Shown: in pieces, positions 1 through 8,600 of the stretch
Position numbering within the stretch: the first letter of the stretch is position 1
Layout of the letters: each line of letters begins with the position of its first letter
Source: Paraglaciecola arctica BSs20135
GTDB taxonomy: Bacteria > Pseudomonadota > Gammaproteobacteria > Enterobacterales > Alteromonadaceae
Assembly (NCBI RefSeq): GCF_000314995.1
Contig: NZ_BAEO01000054.1
Coordinates: forward strand, 1 to 62,184
Length of the DNA stretch: 62,184 nt
Direction of reading: 5' to 3'
Translations under genes and position numbers: made by a program
Notes under the pieces: generated by a model
Told to the model about the DNA's origin: nothing
The model's input: only the letters and a program-made list of their open reading frames with translations
Database searches by the model: none

Positions 1-128
1 TTCACAGAGCGCTTCGCTGCACAGAGAAGGGCGAAATGATTGTTAAGACTAAATACCCTTAACAATTGAGTACTTCTTCTTACACATAAACTTTCTTTGC
101 TTTACCTCTGTGTTCTCAGTGGTTCAAA
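1..128. repeat. MITE-like dispersed repeat, copy A (cut by window edge)
   Basis: This is the right-hand ~128 bases of a ~147-base repeat seen again at 189, 2366, 20919 and 25766. Each copy starts near TTCACCACTGAGTTCACAGAG-like DNA and ends with CTCTGTGTTCTCAGTGGTTC, an imperfect inverted pair. Inside it, ATTGTTAAG and CTTAACAAT form a second inverted pair. No coding capacity is seen. Confidence 0.8.
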
Positions 129-188
129 TCTTTTTGTTTTTATCTTGTCACTAGCCGCTGATTTGTCCAAAACCTAAATCAAAAGCAA

Positions 189-335
189 TTCACCACTGAG
201 TTCACAGAGCGCTTCGCTACACAGAGAAAAGCGAAATGATTGTTAAGATTTATTAAGCCACATCATTAACGATTAAACTCTACTTCTTAAACATAAACTT
301 TCTTTGCTTTTCCTCTGTGTTCTCAGTGGTTCAAA
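189..335. repeat. MITE-like dispersed repeat, copy B
   Basis: A full copy lying 60 bases after copy A in the same orientation, with near-identical outer arms. The central part has diverged more than the arms. The pair occupies most of the gene-free first 404 bases, which lie downstream of the hemopexin-like gene on the minus strand. I see no gene or clear terminator in the rest of that stretch. Confidence 0.85.
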
Positions 336-404
336 TATTCTTTATTTTCAGCTAGCTGATACTTAAGATTCTAAGGAACACCAACCAACTTAAGCAAATC
401 TACC

Positions 405-1127
405 TTAGCGCAATCCTGGCCATTGTTGAGTTACTGAAAGAGGGTAATTAGCGTCTACCCGACCCGCCTCTACATTCCAACGCCAATATCGGTTTCCTTT
501 GAAAAAATAGAGTTTATTGTCGCGGTCTTGTGTACTGACTCCTGCATAAACAGCCATATCTAAACCATTTGGAAGGCCCGGCCAGTTAGCGCTGATTAGC
601 TTAGGATAGCCAGCATCGAGAACATCTTTTTCAATATCCCAACGGTAATAATAGGCACCTTTGAAAAAATACAGCTTATTATTCCGAGAACTAGCACTAT
701 AGCCACCATATACAGCAGCATCAATGTTGTCCGGCAATCCAGGCCAGCCATTCTGAATTAATTTCGGATATCCACTATCAAGTTTCCTAGTTTCAAGATT
801 CCAGCGCCAATATTGTTTATTTTTGAATAAATAGATCTTGTTGTTGAACGCACCGCTACTATAGCCTGCGTAAAGACTCGCATCCAAGTTTCCTGGCACT
901 CCAGGCCAGTTATTTACAATACTGGCAGGATATCCCTTATCCATTTTGCTATTTGCAGAAAGCCAACGGACATACCTGTTGTTATCAAAAAAGTACATTT
1001 TGTTATTGGTAGGGTTATTGCTATAACCGCCGTAAGTTGCAGCCAATCCATCACCGCCATGAGCAGACCCAGTCGCTATTGCCATAAATAATATAGCGGG
1101 GCCAAAAAAGGATATAAATTTTTTCAT
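405..1127 (-). CDS. Secreted hemopexin-repeat protein
   Basis: 240 residues. The first ~23 are a signal peptide ending near ATGSAHG, so export to the periplasm or outside is likely. The rest is four near-identical ~50-residue hemopexin-type blades, each with an NKxYFFKGxxYxRWN core, then D-x-GYP and a WPGLP-type turn followed by an acidic DAA or DMA. Four blades make a complete hemopexin propeller, and nothing else is attached. The start has an AGGAAG site eight bases upstream. Bacterial relatives include the photopexins; hemopexin propellers bind haem, metals or protein partners, but which applies here cannot be told from sequence. The gene stands alone between repeat arrays. Fold assignment is firm, ligand unknown. 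Confidence 0.85.
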   Translation of the reverse strand: MKKFISFFGPAILFMAIATGSAHGGDGLAATYGGYSNNPTNNKMYFFDNNRYVRWLSANSKMDKGYPASIVNNWPGVPGNLDASLYAGYSSGAFNNKIYLFKNKQYWRWNLETRKLDSGYPKLIQNGWPGLPDNIDAAVYGGYSASSRNNKLYFFKGAYYYRWDIEKDVLDAGYPKLISANWPGLPNGLDMAVYAGVSTQDRDNKLYFFKGNRYWRWNVEAGRVDANYPLSVTQQWPGLR

Positions 1128-1317
1128 TGCATGCTTCCTTGTTAAATCAGGTTATAAAGGTCAAGTGAAGTTATTTATAAAGCGGACAGATCATCCTATG
1201 CCATTTAACTAAGAACGCTATTTGGTGAAAAATTCAGCAAATAGATATTCTTTGACAAGAGTAACGTATTAACACCTAACTTATTGAACTAACTGATTAA
1301 AACTTATTATGCCCCCC

Positions 1318-1358
1318 AAATTACGAAGACACCAAATTACGAAGACACCCATCGTAAT
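1318..1358 (+). repeat. ~40-bp tandem/palindromic repeat L1
   Basis: Contains the unit ATTACGA-N9-TCGTAAT, a small hairpin, preceded by a second partial copy of its left half. An inverted counterpart lies at 2810-2849, and direct relatives lie at 10186, 17259, 21089 and 27591. It sits in the 385-base gap between the divergent hemopexin and mrr genes. Confidence 0.75.
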
Positions 1359-1453
1359 AAAATACAAAACACGCAACACAATTCAATCAAATGACTCACC
1401 TACAAACGGCTCACCCAAATATAAAATCTAATAACCAGTTATCAAACGCCACA

Positions 1454-1481
1454 TTGATCAACTTTGACTTGCGGGTATATT
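1454..1481 (+). promoter_or_regulatory. Putative sigma-70 promoter of the mrr-type gene
   Basis: TTGATC and TATATT with a 16-base spacer, about 30 bases before the ATG. The same arrangement (TTGAAC, 16 bases, TATATT at 10293-10320) precedes the broken second copy, and the surrounding ~90 bases are conserved between the two, which supports a functional upstream region. Confidence 0.5.
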
Positions 1482-1512
1482 TAAACTCCAATTTAAAAAT
1501 CACGGATTGATC

Positions 1513-2316
1513 ATGAGTCGCAAAAACCCTTCACTTCTAAAAGAACTTTCTTATTTACCTTGGTGGGTAAGTGTCATTGTGGGCATCTGTGTGTATGTAG
1601 GTCTTAAATTTGTTATTCCTAATATGGAATTTAGCAATCTATTCATATCATCCTTTGCGGCTGCTGCGCAAAAGGTGGCTGAGTGGTTTGGTGGTATATT
1701 CCTGTTCCCTGCCATTTTATCAATTTTTAACCACCAAAAACGCAAACAACTGATTAAGAAACAAAGCAGTATCGAACCCCTGAGAGAAACCTCTTGGAGT
1801 GATTTTGAGGTGCTGGTTGGTGAGGCTTTTCGTCGTAAGGGCTTTGCGGTACAAGAAAACATGGTGGGTGGTGCTGATGGTGGTATCGACCTTACTCTGC
1901 GTAAAGATGGCAAATTACATATAGTGCAATGTAAACAGTGGCGCAGATCTAAAGTGGGTGTGTCCATTGTGCGTGAAATGTTTGGTGTGCTGACCGCATC
2001 GAACGCCGAACGTGTTCATGTTGTCAGTTCGGGGCATTTTACCAATGATGCCATTAAATTTGCACAAGGGTTGCCTATTGAGCTGATTAACGGCGATCAA
2101 TTGCTTGAATTAATTGCTGACGTGCAAACCACTAAGCCTTTGCAAACTGCAGTTAAACCAATCGATAAGCCAGTTGTTAAACCAACGCCTACAACCACAT
2201 GCCCAAAATGTGCTTCGCCTATGGTGAAACGCATCGCTAAAAAAGGCGCGAACCTTGGTAATGAGTTTTTGGGTTGCAGTGGTTTTCCAAGATGCAGGCA
2301 TATTGAACCACTCTAG
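1513..2316 (+). CDS. Membrane-anchored Mrr-type restriction endonuclease with C4 zinc finger
   Basis: 267 residues from the ATG at 1513 (an in-frame TTG two codons earlier is less likely). Two hydrophobic helices (about 15-33 and 47-70) precede an Mrr-type endonuclease domain (about 95-200). That domain carries the D-(Q/E)xK signature: Asp in GGIDL near residue 126 and QCK at 139-141. The C-terminus has a topoisomerase-type C4 zinc finger (CPKC at 230-233, then GCSGFPRC). Mrr-fold enzymes cut modified or foreign DNA; the membrane anchor suggests action at the envelope, for example on incoming DNA, which is an inference. A second, broken copy is at 10339 and 20741. All key residues are present here, so this copy looks intact. 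Confidence 0.85.
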   Translation: MSRKNPSLLKELSYLPWWVSVIVGICVYVGLKFVIPNMEFSNLFISSFAAAAQKVAEWFGGIFLFPAILSIFNHQKRKQLIKKQSSIEPLRETSWSDFEVLVGEAFRRKGFAVQENMVGGADGGIDLTLRKDGKLHIVQCKQWRRSKVGVSIVREMFGVLTASNAERVHVVSSGHFTNDAIKFAQGLPIELINGDQLLELIADVQTTKPLQTAVKPIDKPVVKPTPTTTCPKCASPMVKRIAKKGANLGNEFLGCSGFPRCRHIEPL

Positions 2317-2365
2317 TTTCTGAAGATTTAGAACTGCTAATTTTAAAAAATCATCAATAAAGCAA

Positions 2366-2513
2366 TTCACCACAGAGTTCACAGAGCGCTTCGCTGCACA
2401 GAGAAAAACGAAATGATTGTTAAGACTAAATACCCTTAACAATTAAGTACTACTTCTTACACATAAACTTCTTTGCTTTACCTCTGTGCTCTCTGTGTTC
2501 TCAGTGGTTCAAA
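2366..2513. repeat. MITE-like dispersed repeat, copy C
   Basis: Full copy starting 50 bases after the mrr stop codon. The broken mrr copy has the same repeat at the same distance (20919), so gene and repeat were duplicated together. The right arm contains an extra CTCTGTG unit. Confidence 0.85.
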
Positions 2514-2560
2514 TTCTTTTGCTTTTATCTTGTCACTTGCCACTGCTCTTAATGCTTAAT

Positions 2561-2593
2561 GGATTCCGGCCTAAAAGCACACCGGAATGACGG
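2561..2593. repeat. Extragenic palindrome
   Basis: ATTCCGG and CCGGAAT arms about 13 bases apart in GC-richer DNA than the surroundings. This resembles the short REP/BOX-like palindromes common between genes of marine gammaproteobacteria. Only one copy was noticed in this window. Confidence 0.5.
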
Positions 2594-2648
2594 ACGGGAA
2601 AGCCATATTAATTACTTGGATATAAATTTTTTAAAAGATAAAAAGCAA

Positions 2649-2722
2649 TTCACCACTGAGTTCACAGAGCGCTTCGCTGAACAGAAAGAAGCAGAATGAT
2701 AGTTAAGACTAAATATCATAAA
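2649..2722. repeat. MITE-like dispersed repeat, truncated copy D
   Basis: Only the left half is present (outer arm, AGCGCTTCGCTG, then GATAGTTAAGAC). The right arm is absent and unrelated sequence follows, so this is a truncated or decayed copy. Confidence 0.7.
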
Positions 2723-2809
2723 CGTACTCAAACTATAACCCCGCTCATGAGAAGATAATTTACTGTAATCGCGCACTTAATTGTAAGTATATAGCAGACA
2801 AAAAAAGGG

Positions 2810-2849
2810 GTTACAGTGGGTGTCTTCGTAATTTGTTTCTTCGTAAATT
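2810..2849 (-). repeat. ~40-bp repeat L2, inverted relative to L1
   Basis: Reverse complement of the 1318-1358 repeat with few differences, including the partial tandem duplication of its left half. Together the two flank the mrr gene unit. Confidence 0.75.
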
Positions 2850-3270
2850 CGAGATTAAAACAGACGCAATTGGTACTTTTTACTTACACCAAAAATGAAT
2901 TGATATTATTGAAGACTCAGAGCAGTTTTTTTAATAATCCCAAATAACCACTAATGAACTAGGTGGTGCACTTCCAATTAGAATCTAAGATGGATGCCTC
3001 TGTAATTCTGATTCTGTAATTCACAGATACTTCTTTTAGGTGTATTTACTGCCGCTACACTATTAGGCTCTTTGTTCAAGATAAGCCGAACAGTAGTGGT
3101 GATATTTACCTCTACCTCAAAGGTTTTTACGAACGGCTAGAGAGCTGCGTTTAATACACAAAAAAGATAAGCAAATAAACATTAAAAAATTTTGTTTGAA
3201 ACATTGTTACTGCCCATGGCGTACCATTGACAGTAACAATGTGATTTATGTAGTTATTAGATTACTAAGA
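2850..3270. other. Intergenic region without a recognisable gene
   Basis: Around 2905-2950 the DNA resembles the stretch that follows the mrr stop codon elsewhere in the window, suggesting an older decayed copy of that unit. A stop-free stretch of about 44 codons ending near 3155 on the plus strand has no start codon or recognisable family. No gene is called. Confidence 0.5.
3202..3241 (-). terminator. Hairpin downstream of the PKD lipoprotein gene
   Basis: Perfect 11-base arms CATTGTTACTG and CAGTAACAATG around an 18-base loop, 30 bases after the stop codon at 3271, with a run of T residues a little further on in the minus-strand direction. The long loop makes it a moderate candidate. Confidence 0.45.
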
Positions 3271-5394
3271 CTAATTACAAATGGTGAGCAACAAAGGGTC
3301 ACTTTGAGTATCGTCAGTTTGATATTGATGGGTGAAGAAGGCTTCACCGCTATCTACATAAATCTTACTTGATATTGAGGTCGCAAGGCGCATATTAATA
3401 AGTCCTTTAGCAGGTAACTTTATGGCTTGTGCTGCTTGGCCTATGGCTAACTCTGCAACTACTGGTTTAATAAACTTCATGTTTTCATAACCATCTGTCG
3501 CCAAATAAAAATACACCTTAACTTTTTCTGTGCCGCTATAACCTTCACAGGCAGCTAAAGAGATATCTTTTCGTTGTAAAAGAGGTAATTTAACTTCGCC
3601 TAAATCTACCTGTATATCATCTGTCTCAGGTATTCTTAAAATAGTTGATAAAATAGTTTCATCTGAAAATGTCAGTACTTTTAATGCCGCATCTTTATTT
3701 CTACTCTTAAGAAGCACCTCAAATTGACCATTTTCGTCACTAACAGATTTTTTCTGCAAGATACCACCAACCGCGGAGATGGCGAGAGGTAAGCCTGCTT
3801 CATCAACCAACTGCCCTGAAACTGTTAACTCAAAAAGTTCTTCCGGCGTATAAACAATATTTAAGGTCTCTGGCAAGGAATCTTGAATACCATCATTTAC
3901 GGTCAGTTGTATTGTGTAAGTGCCTGCGATGTCGACGGATAATGTAGCCATTGATAAGTTTGTTACCGACAAGAGTTCCGCAGTTGAACCCTCAGGAGTT
4001 TTAATCAATTGCCACAAATAGGTTAAAGCAGCGTTTTCAGGATCATAACTTTCAGTACTGTTAATTGCCAAGTTAGTACTAGCATTAACAATAATATCAT
4101 TACCTAATATTGCAACAGGTCGTTGATTATCTGTAACCTCAATGTAAATGTGATCGACAGTGGAGTAATCAACCCCGTCAAAAACTTGCAAAGCTATTAC
4201 ATATTCGCCGATAACGTCTGCGGCAAACGAGAACTGGCTTTCACTTGCAAACTTTGGACTAGATAGCTCATCATAACTACTTGTTAATGGTCTACTTACT
4301 AAGCTCCATTGATATGTTAAATCACTTGCGTTTCCATCTACATCAGAACTACCCGCCCCATCAAGGATCAAGGGTGTACCCATAGCAACAATTTGATCGG
4401 CTCCTGCGTTGGCAATAGGCGCTAAATTTTGATTGGTTACGGTGAATGTTTGACTCGTTTCGTTGTTGAGTAGACGGTCTGAAACCGTCAATCCTATTTG
4501 ATATTCCCCTAGGCCATCCACATTAAACTCAACAAACTCTGTGTTTTCACCGATCAAAGAAACATTCTGAACTTCTGTGGGAGTGGTAAGTGTCCATTGA
4601 TAATCTAAGTCATCACCATCGCTATCGTAACTAGCAGAAGCATTAAATTTAACGAGTTGATTAGTACCGTAGGTTGTAAAAGGTTGGCTGATAATAGCAA
4701 CTGGTTCACTGTTTACTAAAACATCATCAACTTCAATGTTTAACACTTTACTAGCAGTTAATTTATTATCCATATTAGTCACTGTCAGTGATATTTCATA
4801 ACTACCGACGGCATCTGCGATTAAATAGGCTTTTATTTTACTGTCATCGACAATTGCGCTGCTACTCGTTGTGGGTTTAGATTTTATTTCCCAGGAATAA
4901 GTTAATAACTGACCATCAGCCGCGATGCTGCGCTGTGCACTAAACCAATTAATTTTACCTATTTTAGTATTTAAACCATCGCTGATAATAGCAACAGGGT
5001 AACTTTGTGCATTAGGATTAACAGTTAGAGTCGATGTAACAACTTTACTACTCGATTTAGCATCACTAACAATGAGAGAAACGTCATAAACGCCAAAGTC
5101 ATCAGGTGTAAAAGTAAATGTTTCTGCAGTACTATCGACTAAAGTATAATCATCCCCCCCTGCTGTTTTTATACTCCATTTATAAGATAATACATCACCG
5201 TCAGGATCATGACTTGATGTGCCGCTAATGGTTACCGAATTATTTAAATCGATAGACACTTGTTCTAGATTGATTAATGCGTTCGGAGGCTGATTTTGAA
5301 GCTCTACATTTTTTTTACTATCACTACTGCCACCACAAGCACTGAGGACACTAGTCAAAAATAGACCGAAAATTGCTAAGTTGGTTTTTGCCAT
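3271..5394 (-). CDS. PKD/REJ-repeat outer-membrane lipoprotein
   Basis: 707 residues. A lipoprotein signal ends at LSAC-GGSS, so Cys20 would be lipidated and the protein probably outer-membrane attached. About five tandem PKD/REJ-like domains of ~90-95 residues fill positions 30-520. Each has an SxDPDGDxLxYxW core (for example SHDPDGDVLSYKW) and ends in an IxLTVxD strand. Next comes a carboxypeptidase-regulatory-like strand motif (SGQLVDEAGLPL, about 527-600), then an unassigned C-terminal domain. No catalytic motif is visible. PKD repeats usually act as spacers or polysaccharide/protein binding modules at the surface. It is next to, and in the same direction as, the sensor gene at 5683, 288 bases away, which may control it. 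Confidence 0.8.
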   Translation of the reverse strand: MAKTNLAIFGLFLTSVLSACGGSSDSKKNVELQNQPPNALINLEQVSIDLNNSVTISGTSSHDPDGDVLSYKWSIKTAGGDDYTLVDSTAETFTFTPDDFGVYDVSLIVSDAKSSSKVVTSTLTVNPNAQSYPVAIISDGLNTKIGKINWFSAQRSIAADGQLLTYSWEIKSKPTTSSSAIVDDSKIKAYLIADAVGSYEISLTVTNMDNKLTASKVLNIEVDDVLVNSEPVAIISQPFTTYGTNQLVKFNASASYDSDGDDLDYQWTLTTPTEVQNVSLIGENTEFVEFNVDGLGEYQIGLTVSDRLLNNETSQTFTVTNQNLAPIANAGADQIVAMGTPLILDGAGSSDVDGNASDLTYQWSLVSRPLTSSYDELSSPKFASESQFSFAADVIGEYVIALQVFDGVDYSTVDHIYIEVTDNQRPVAILGNDIIVNASTNLAINSTESYDPENAALTYLWQLIKTPEGSTAELLSVTNLSMATLSVDIAGTYTIQLTVNDGIQDSLPETLNIVYTPEELFELTVSGQLVDEAGLPLAISAVGGILQKKSVSDENGQFEVLLKSRNKDAALKVLTFSDETILSTILRIPETDDIQVDLGEVKLPLLQRKDISLAACEGYSGTEKVKVYFYLATDGYENMKFIKPVVAELAIGQAAQAIKLPAKGLINMRLATSISSKIYVDSGEAFFTHQYQTDDTQSDPLLLTICN

Positions 5395-5682
5395 TTTTTA
5401 CTACATTCCTTTTTTATAACTTTTTAATAAATATTATAAGCTCTATTTAATCAGAGATATTTTCGCTTTCTAATAATTTCACTGTATGCCTCCATAATTA
5501 TTAACTATAAAGGATGTTAAAATAACTATAATTAAAACAATATGTTAGCGATATTAAAAATGCGACAGTTAATAGTACAGAGACGTCAAAATGGTATTTT
5601 TATGATTGGATGGTCAATTTTTAATCTCAAAAAAATTGAATGGGGAAAAATGAAAAAATGCTTATACCTATGAATGTAATAA

Positions 5683-8600
5683 TTAGTTAGCCTTACGATA
5701 ATCGTTTGGCGGCTTTCCATATTTAGCTTTGAAGCAACGAACAAAATAACTACTCGAAGTAAACCCGACTTTATCTGCTATCACAGCAATTTGCTCGCCA
5801 CTATTTAATAATTGTCTACCTTGAGATAAGCGATATTCTCTTAATATTTCATTAAAACTATAGCCAGAGATCGCTTTAAGTTTTCGCTGTAGCTGCCTAT
5901 CACTCATTGCCAATTGAGTTGATATCATAGGTAACGTTAATTCGGGATTGGTATACCCTTGTTCAATAAATCCGGTAAAACGTTGCAAAAATCGTTGCTC
6001 TACAGCAGACAAGTTATCTGACACATCTGCATTTGATGCTTCTGTATTTTCAGATAAATCGAGAGTAGAGTTTTTTGCAGCAGTAAGTAAATTAATATCA
6101 GCAAAGCGTTTTTGTAGAATGACCCTAATCTCTAATAATCGCTGAACACGCATCAACAGCTCTCTGCCATCAAAAGGTTTTGTAATATAGTCATCAGCTA
6201 AATCGGATAATCCCTTTAGTTTACTTTGTTGATCAACTTTAGCTGTTAGCAGGATGATGGGAATATGACTTACTGCCACTTCATTACGTATCGACTTTAA
6301 TAATTCAAAACCATCCATAACGGGCATCATTACATCGGAAATAATTAAATCGGGGCTGTTTTTTAAGGCTGAATCTAAGGCCTGTTGACCATTTTCAGCT
6401 TCTAATATTACATAACTGTTAGTCAAACCTGACTTAATAAATTCTCTCATATCTGAGTTGTCATCAACAATTAATACGCTTGGTTTGGTCAGAAGATTAT
6501 TATCATTATCGAAATAATATACCTCTAGGTTTGGGTTATTTTCGAGTTGAATACTGTCTTTGCCTTTAGCCTCAGAAAGACACGCAGCTCCTAATTGTTC
6601 TGCAGTATATGCTGGTTTATGTGGTAACTTTTGCGGTGTAGGTTGCTTAGATAAAGTCCTCGCTAATTTACTTGGCTTAACTCTCGGTAAAGTAAATTTG
6701 AAGCAAGCTCCTTTACCTATTTCACTTTCTACAGTAATGGTTCCCCCAAGGTGATCTATTAGTTCTTTGGTTAAAGCCAATCCGATACCTGTACCTTGGA
6801 CTCCATTACTATTTTCAAGGCGTGTAAAGCGCTCAAATATTTTCTTTTGATCAGATTTAGCAATACCACAACCACTATCAGTAACTTTAAACTCGATCCG
6901 TTGACCTTGCGAAGAAACCTCTAATGAAATGTGACCTCCAACATCAGTAAATTTAATCCCGTTACTTATTAAATTATAAAGAATTGTTTCTAGCGCATTT
7001 GGGTTTACTGAAACCCACCATGAGTCGTCAATAATATTTTCAAGTTTCAGCGTGATTTGCTTTTCGCGGGCAATAACATCAAAGGTTTGCATGACAAAAT
7101 GGCAAACAATAGCGACTTGCTGTGTTGTATTGGAAGACGGTTCAGAGTTTTTCAGTTGAGCTAACTTTAGGAGCTGCTCAACCATAGACAATAAACGTAA
7201 AGCATTTCGCTCAATTAGTTTGACATTATGTTGGGTTTGCCGATCATCACTGCTTAAGGCTATAGCTTTTACCGGCCCCAAAATTAAGGTTAATGGTGTT
7301 CTAAATTCATGGGATATATTAGCGAACAGTTGTTCTTTAGCATTGACCAATTCCATACTTGCTTGGCGTTCTTTTTCAGCCATTTTAGTCCGATAAAACA
7401 ACCCAAAAAGATAAAGAAAACAACCTAAGTAAAGGCTATACGCCCACCATGTTTTCCACCATGGGGGTAGAACAGTAATATCTAATGACAATGGTACAGT
7501 TTCATCTTCCCATTGCCCGGTATTACTGGATGATTTCACTTTAAAAACATACTGCCCTGCTGGTAATAATGAATAGTCAGCCTGAGCGTGATTTGCGCTA
7601 GCATAAACCCAGTCTTTATTTAAACCTTGCATTTTATAAGCGTATTTAATGCGTTCAGGTTGACCCGCGCCAACCTGAGCAAAACGAAGGGAAAAGAAAG
7701 TAGTTTCAGGCGGAATAACAATACTTTTGGTGTTTTCAATATTTTGCTTTAATAACGCATCTTCATTGTTTGGCTCTGGTAAAATGGATTTCCCTTCAAC
7801 TTTGTAATTGGTTAGTAACAATTGGCTCTTCGCTTGTAGGGGCACTAATTCATTTATAGGGAAATAAAGTAATATGTTTTCATTGCTGATAAAGAAATTA
7901 TTGTTATGAGTTAACAGTGCATTTCCTTTGGTAAGTTGTCCAATTTGTGGGTCGTCAATAGTTGCAGAGTCAAGTGTTAAGGAACAAGTAATACAGCTGA
8001 TTTCAATATGCTTTTCAGTCTGTGAATTCAATTTATAAAGCTGATTATTGGCCGTTAGATACAAATATTCAGCGGATGAGTCTAGATAAAAGCCAGTAAT
8101 TTTTTCATTCGTTTTATTGCCCAGCTTATGCCATTTCCCACTATTTACATCAATAACAATTAATCCTAACTTTTCAGTGCTAACCCATAGTTGTTCGCGC
8201 CATTTAATACTTGCCAACACGTGCCCCGTATTTATTGGCATTTTCTCTATGTTTTGATTTTTCTTATAAAACCAATAAAGTTTTTCTGATTCAGATGAAT
8301 ATGAGGCTATCAACAGCAACTTACTCTTATCTATATCAACCCAACCGCCGATTTCAAGTTCAGTAGAAAAAGTTAAAAACTTATCTTGGGTTCGGTCATA
8401 GCGGATAATTCCTGTACCCTTTTTGCTGGTGTGCTTTGCCGTTAATCCATATAAATCATCATTACTATCAGTACGCAGGTGATGAACATAATTAACCCCC
8501 ATATGTTCATTAACGTCACTGGTAAAGCCATAATGTTTCGAAGTCCCTTCAGTAACGTTATAGCGGTAGACTCCACCACCAACAGTTCCAAGCCAGATGT

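Larger units (their letters stand above)
1318..2849. mobile_element. Candidate mobile unit: mrr-type gene between inverted ~40-bp repeats
   Basis: The mrr gene, its promoter, a MITE-like copy and an extragenic palindrome lie between two ~40-base repeats in opposite orientation (1318-1358 and 2810-2849). No transposase is encoded, so any movement would be passive. A second copy with the same upstream and downstream context exists 9 kb away, showing that the whole unit, not just the gene, was duplicated. Target-site duplications were not identified. Confidence 0.35.

Noticed and set aside
1551-1967. 138-codon minus-strand frame inside mrr
   Set aside because: Shadow of the mrr gene; a similar shadow exists in the broken copy at 10377-10769 because the coding strand is duplicated.
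2905-3155. Small gene of about 44 codons upstream of the PKD lipoprotein gene
   Set aside because: No start codon, no ribosome site and no recognisable family; part of the DNA resembles mrr downstream sequence.
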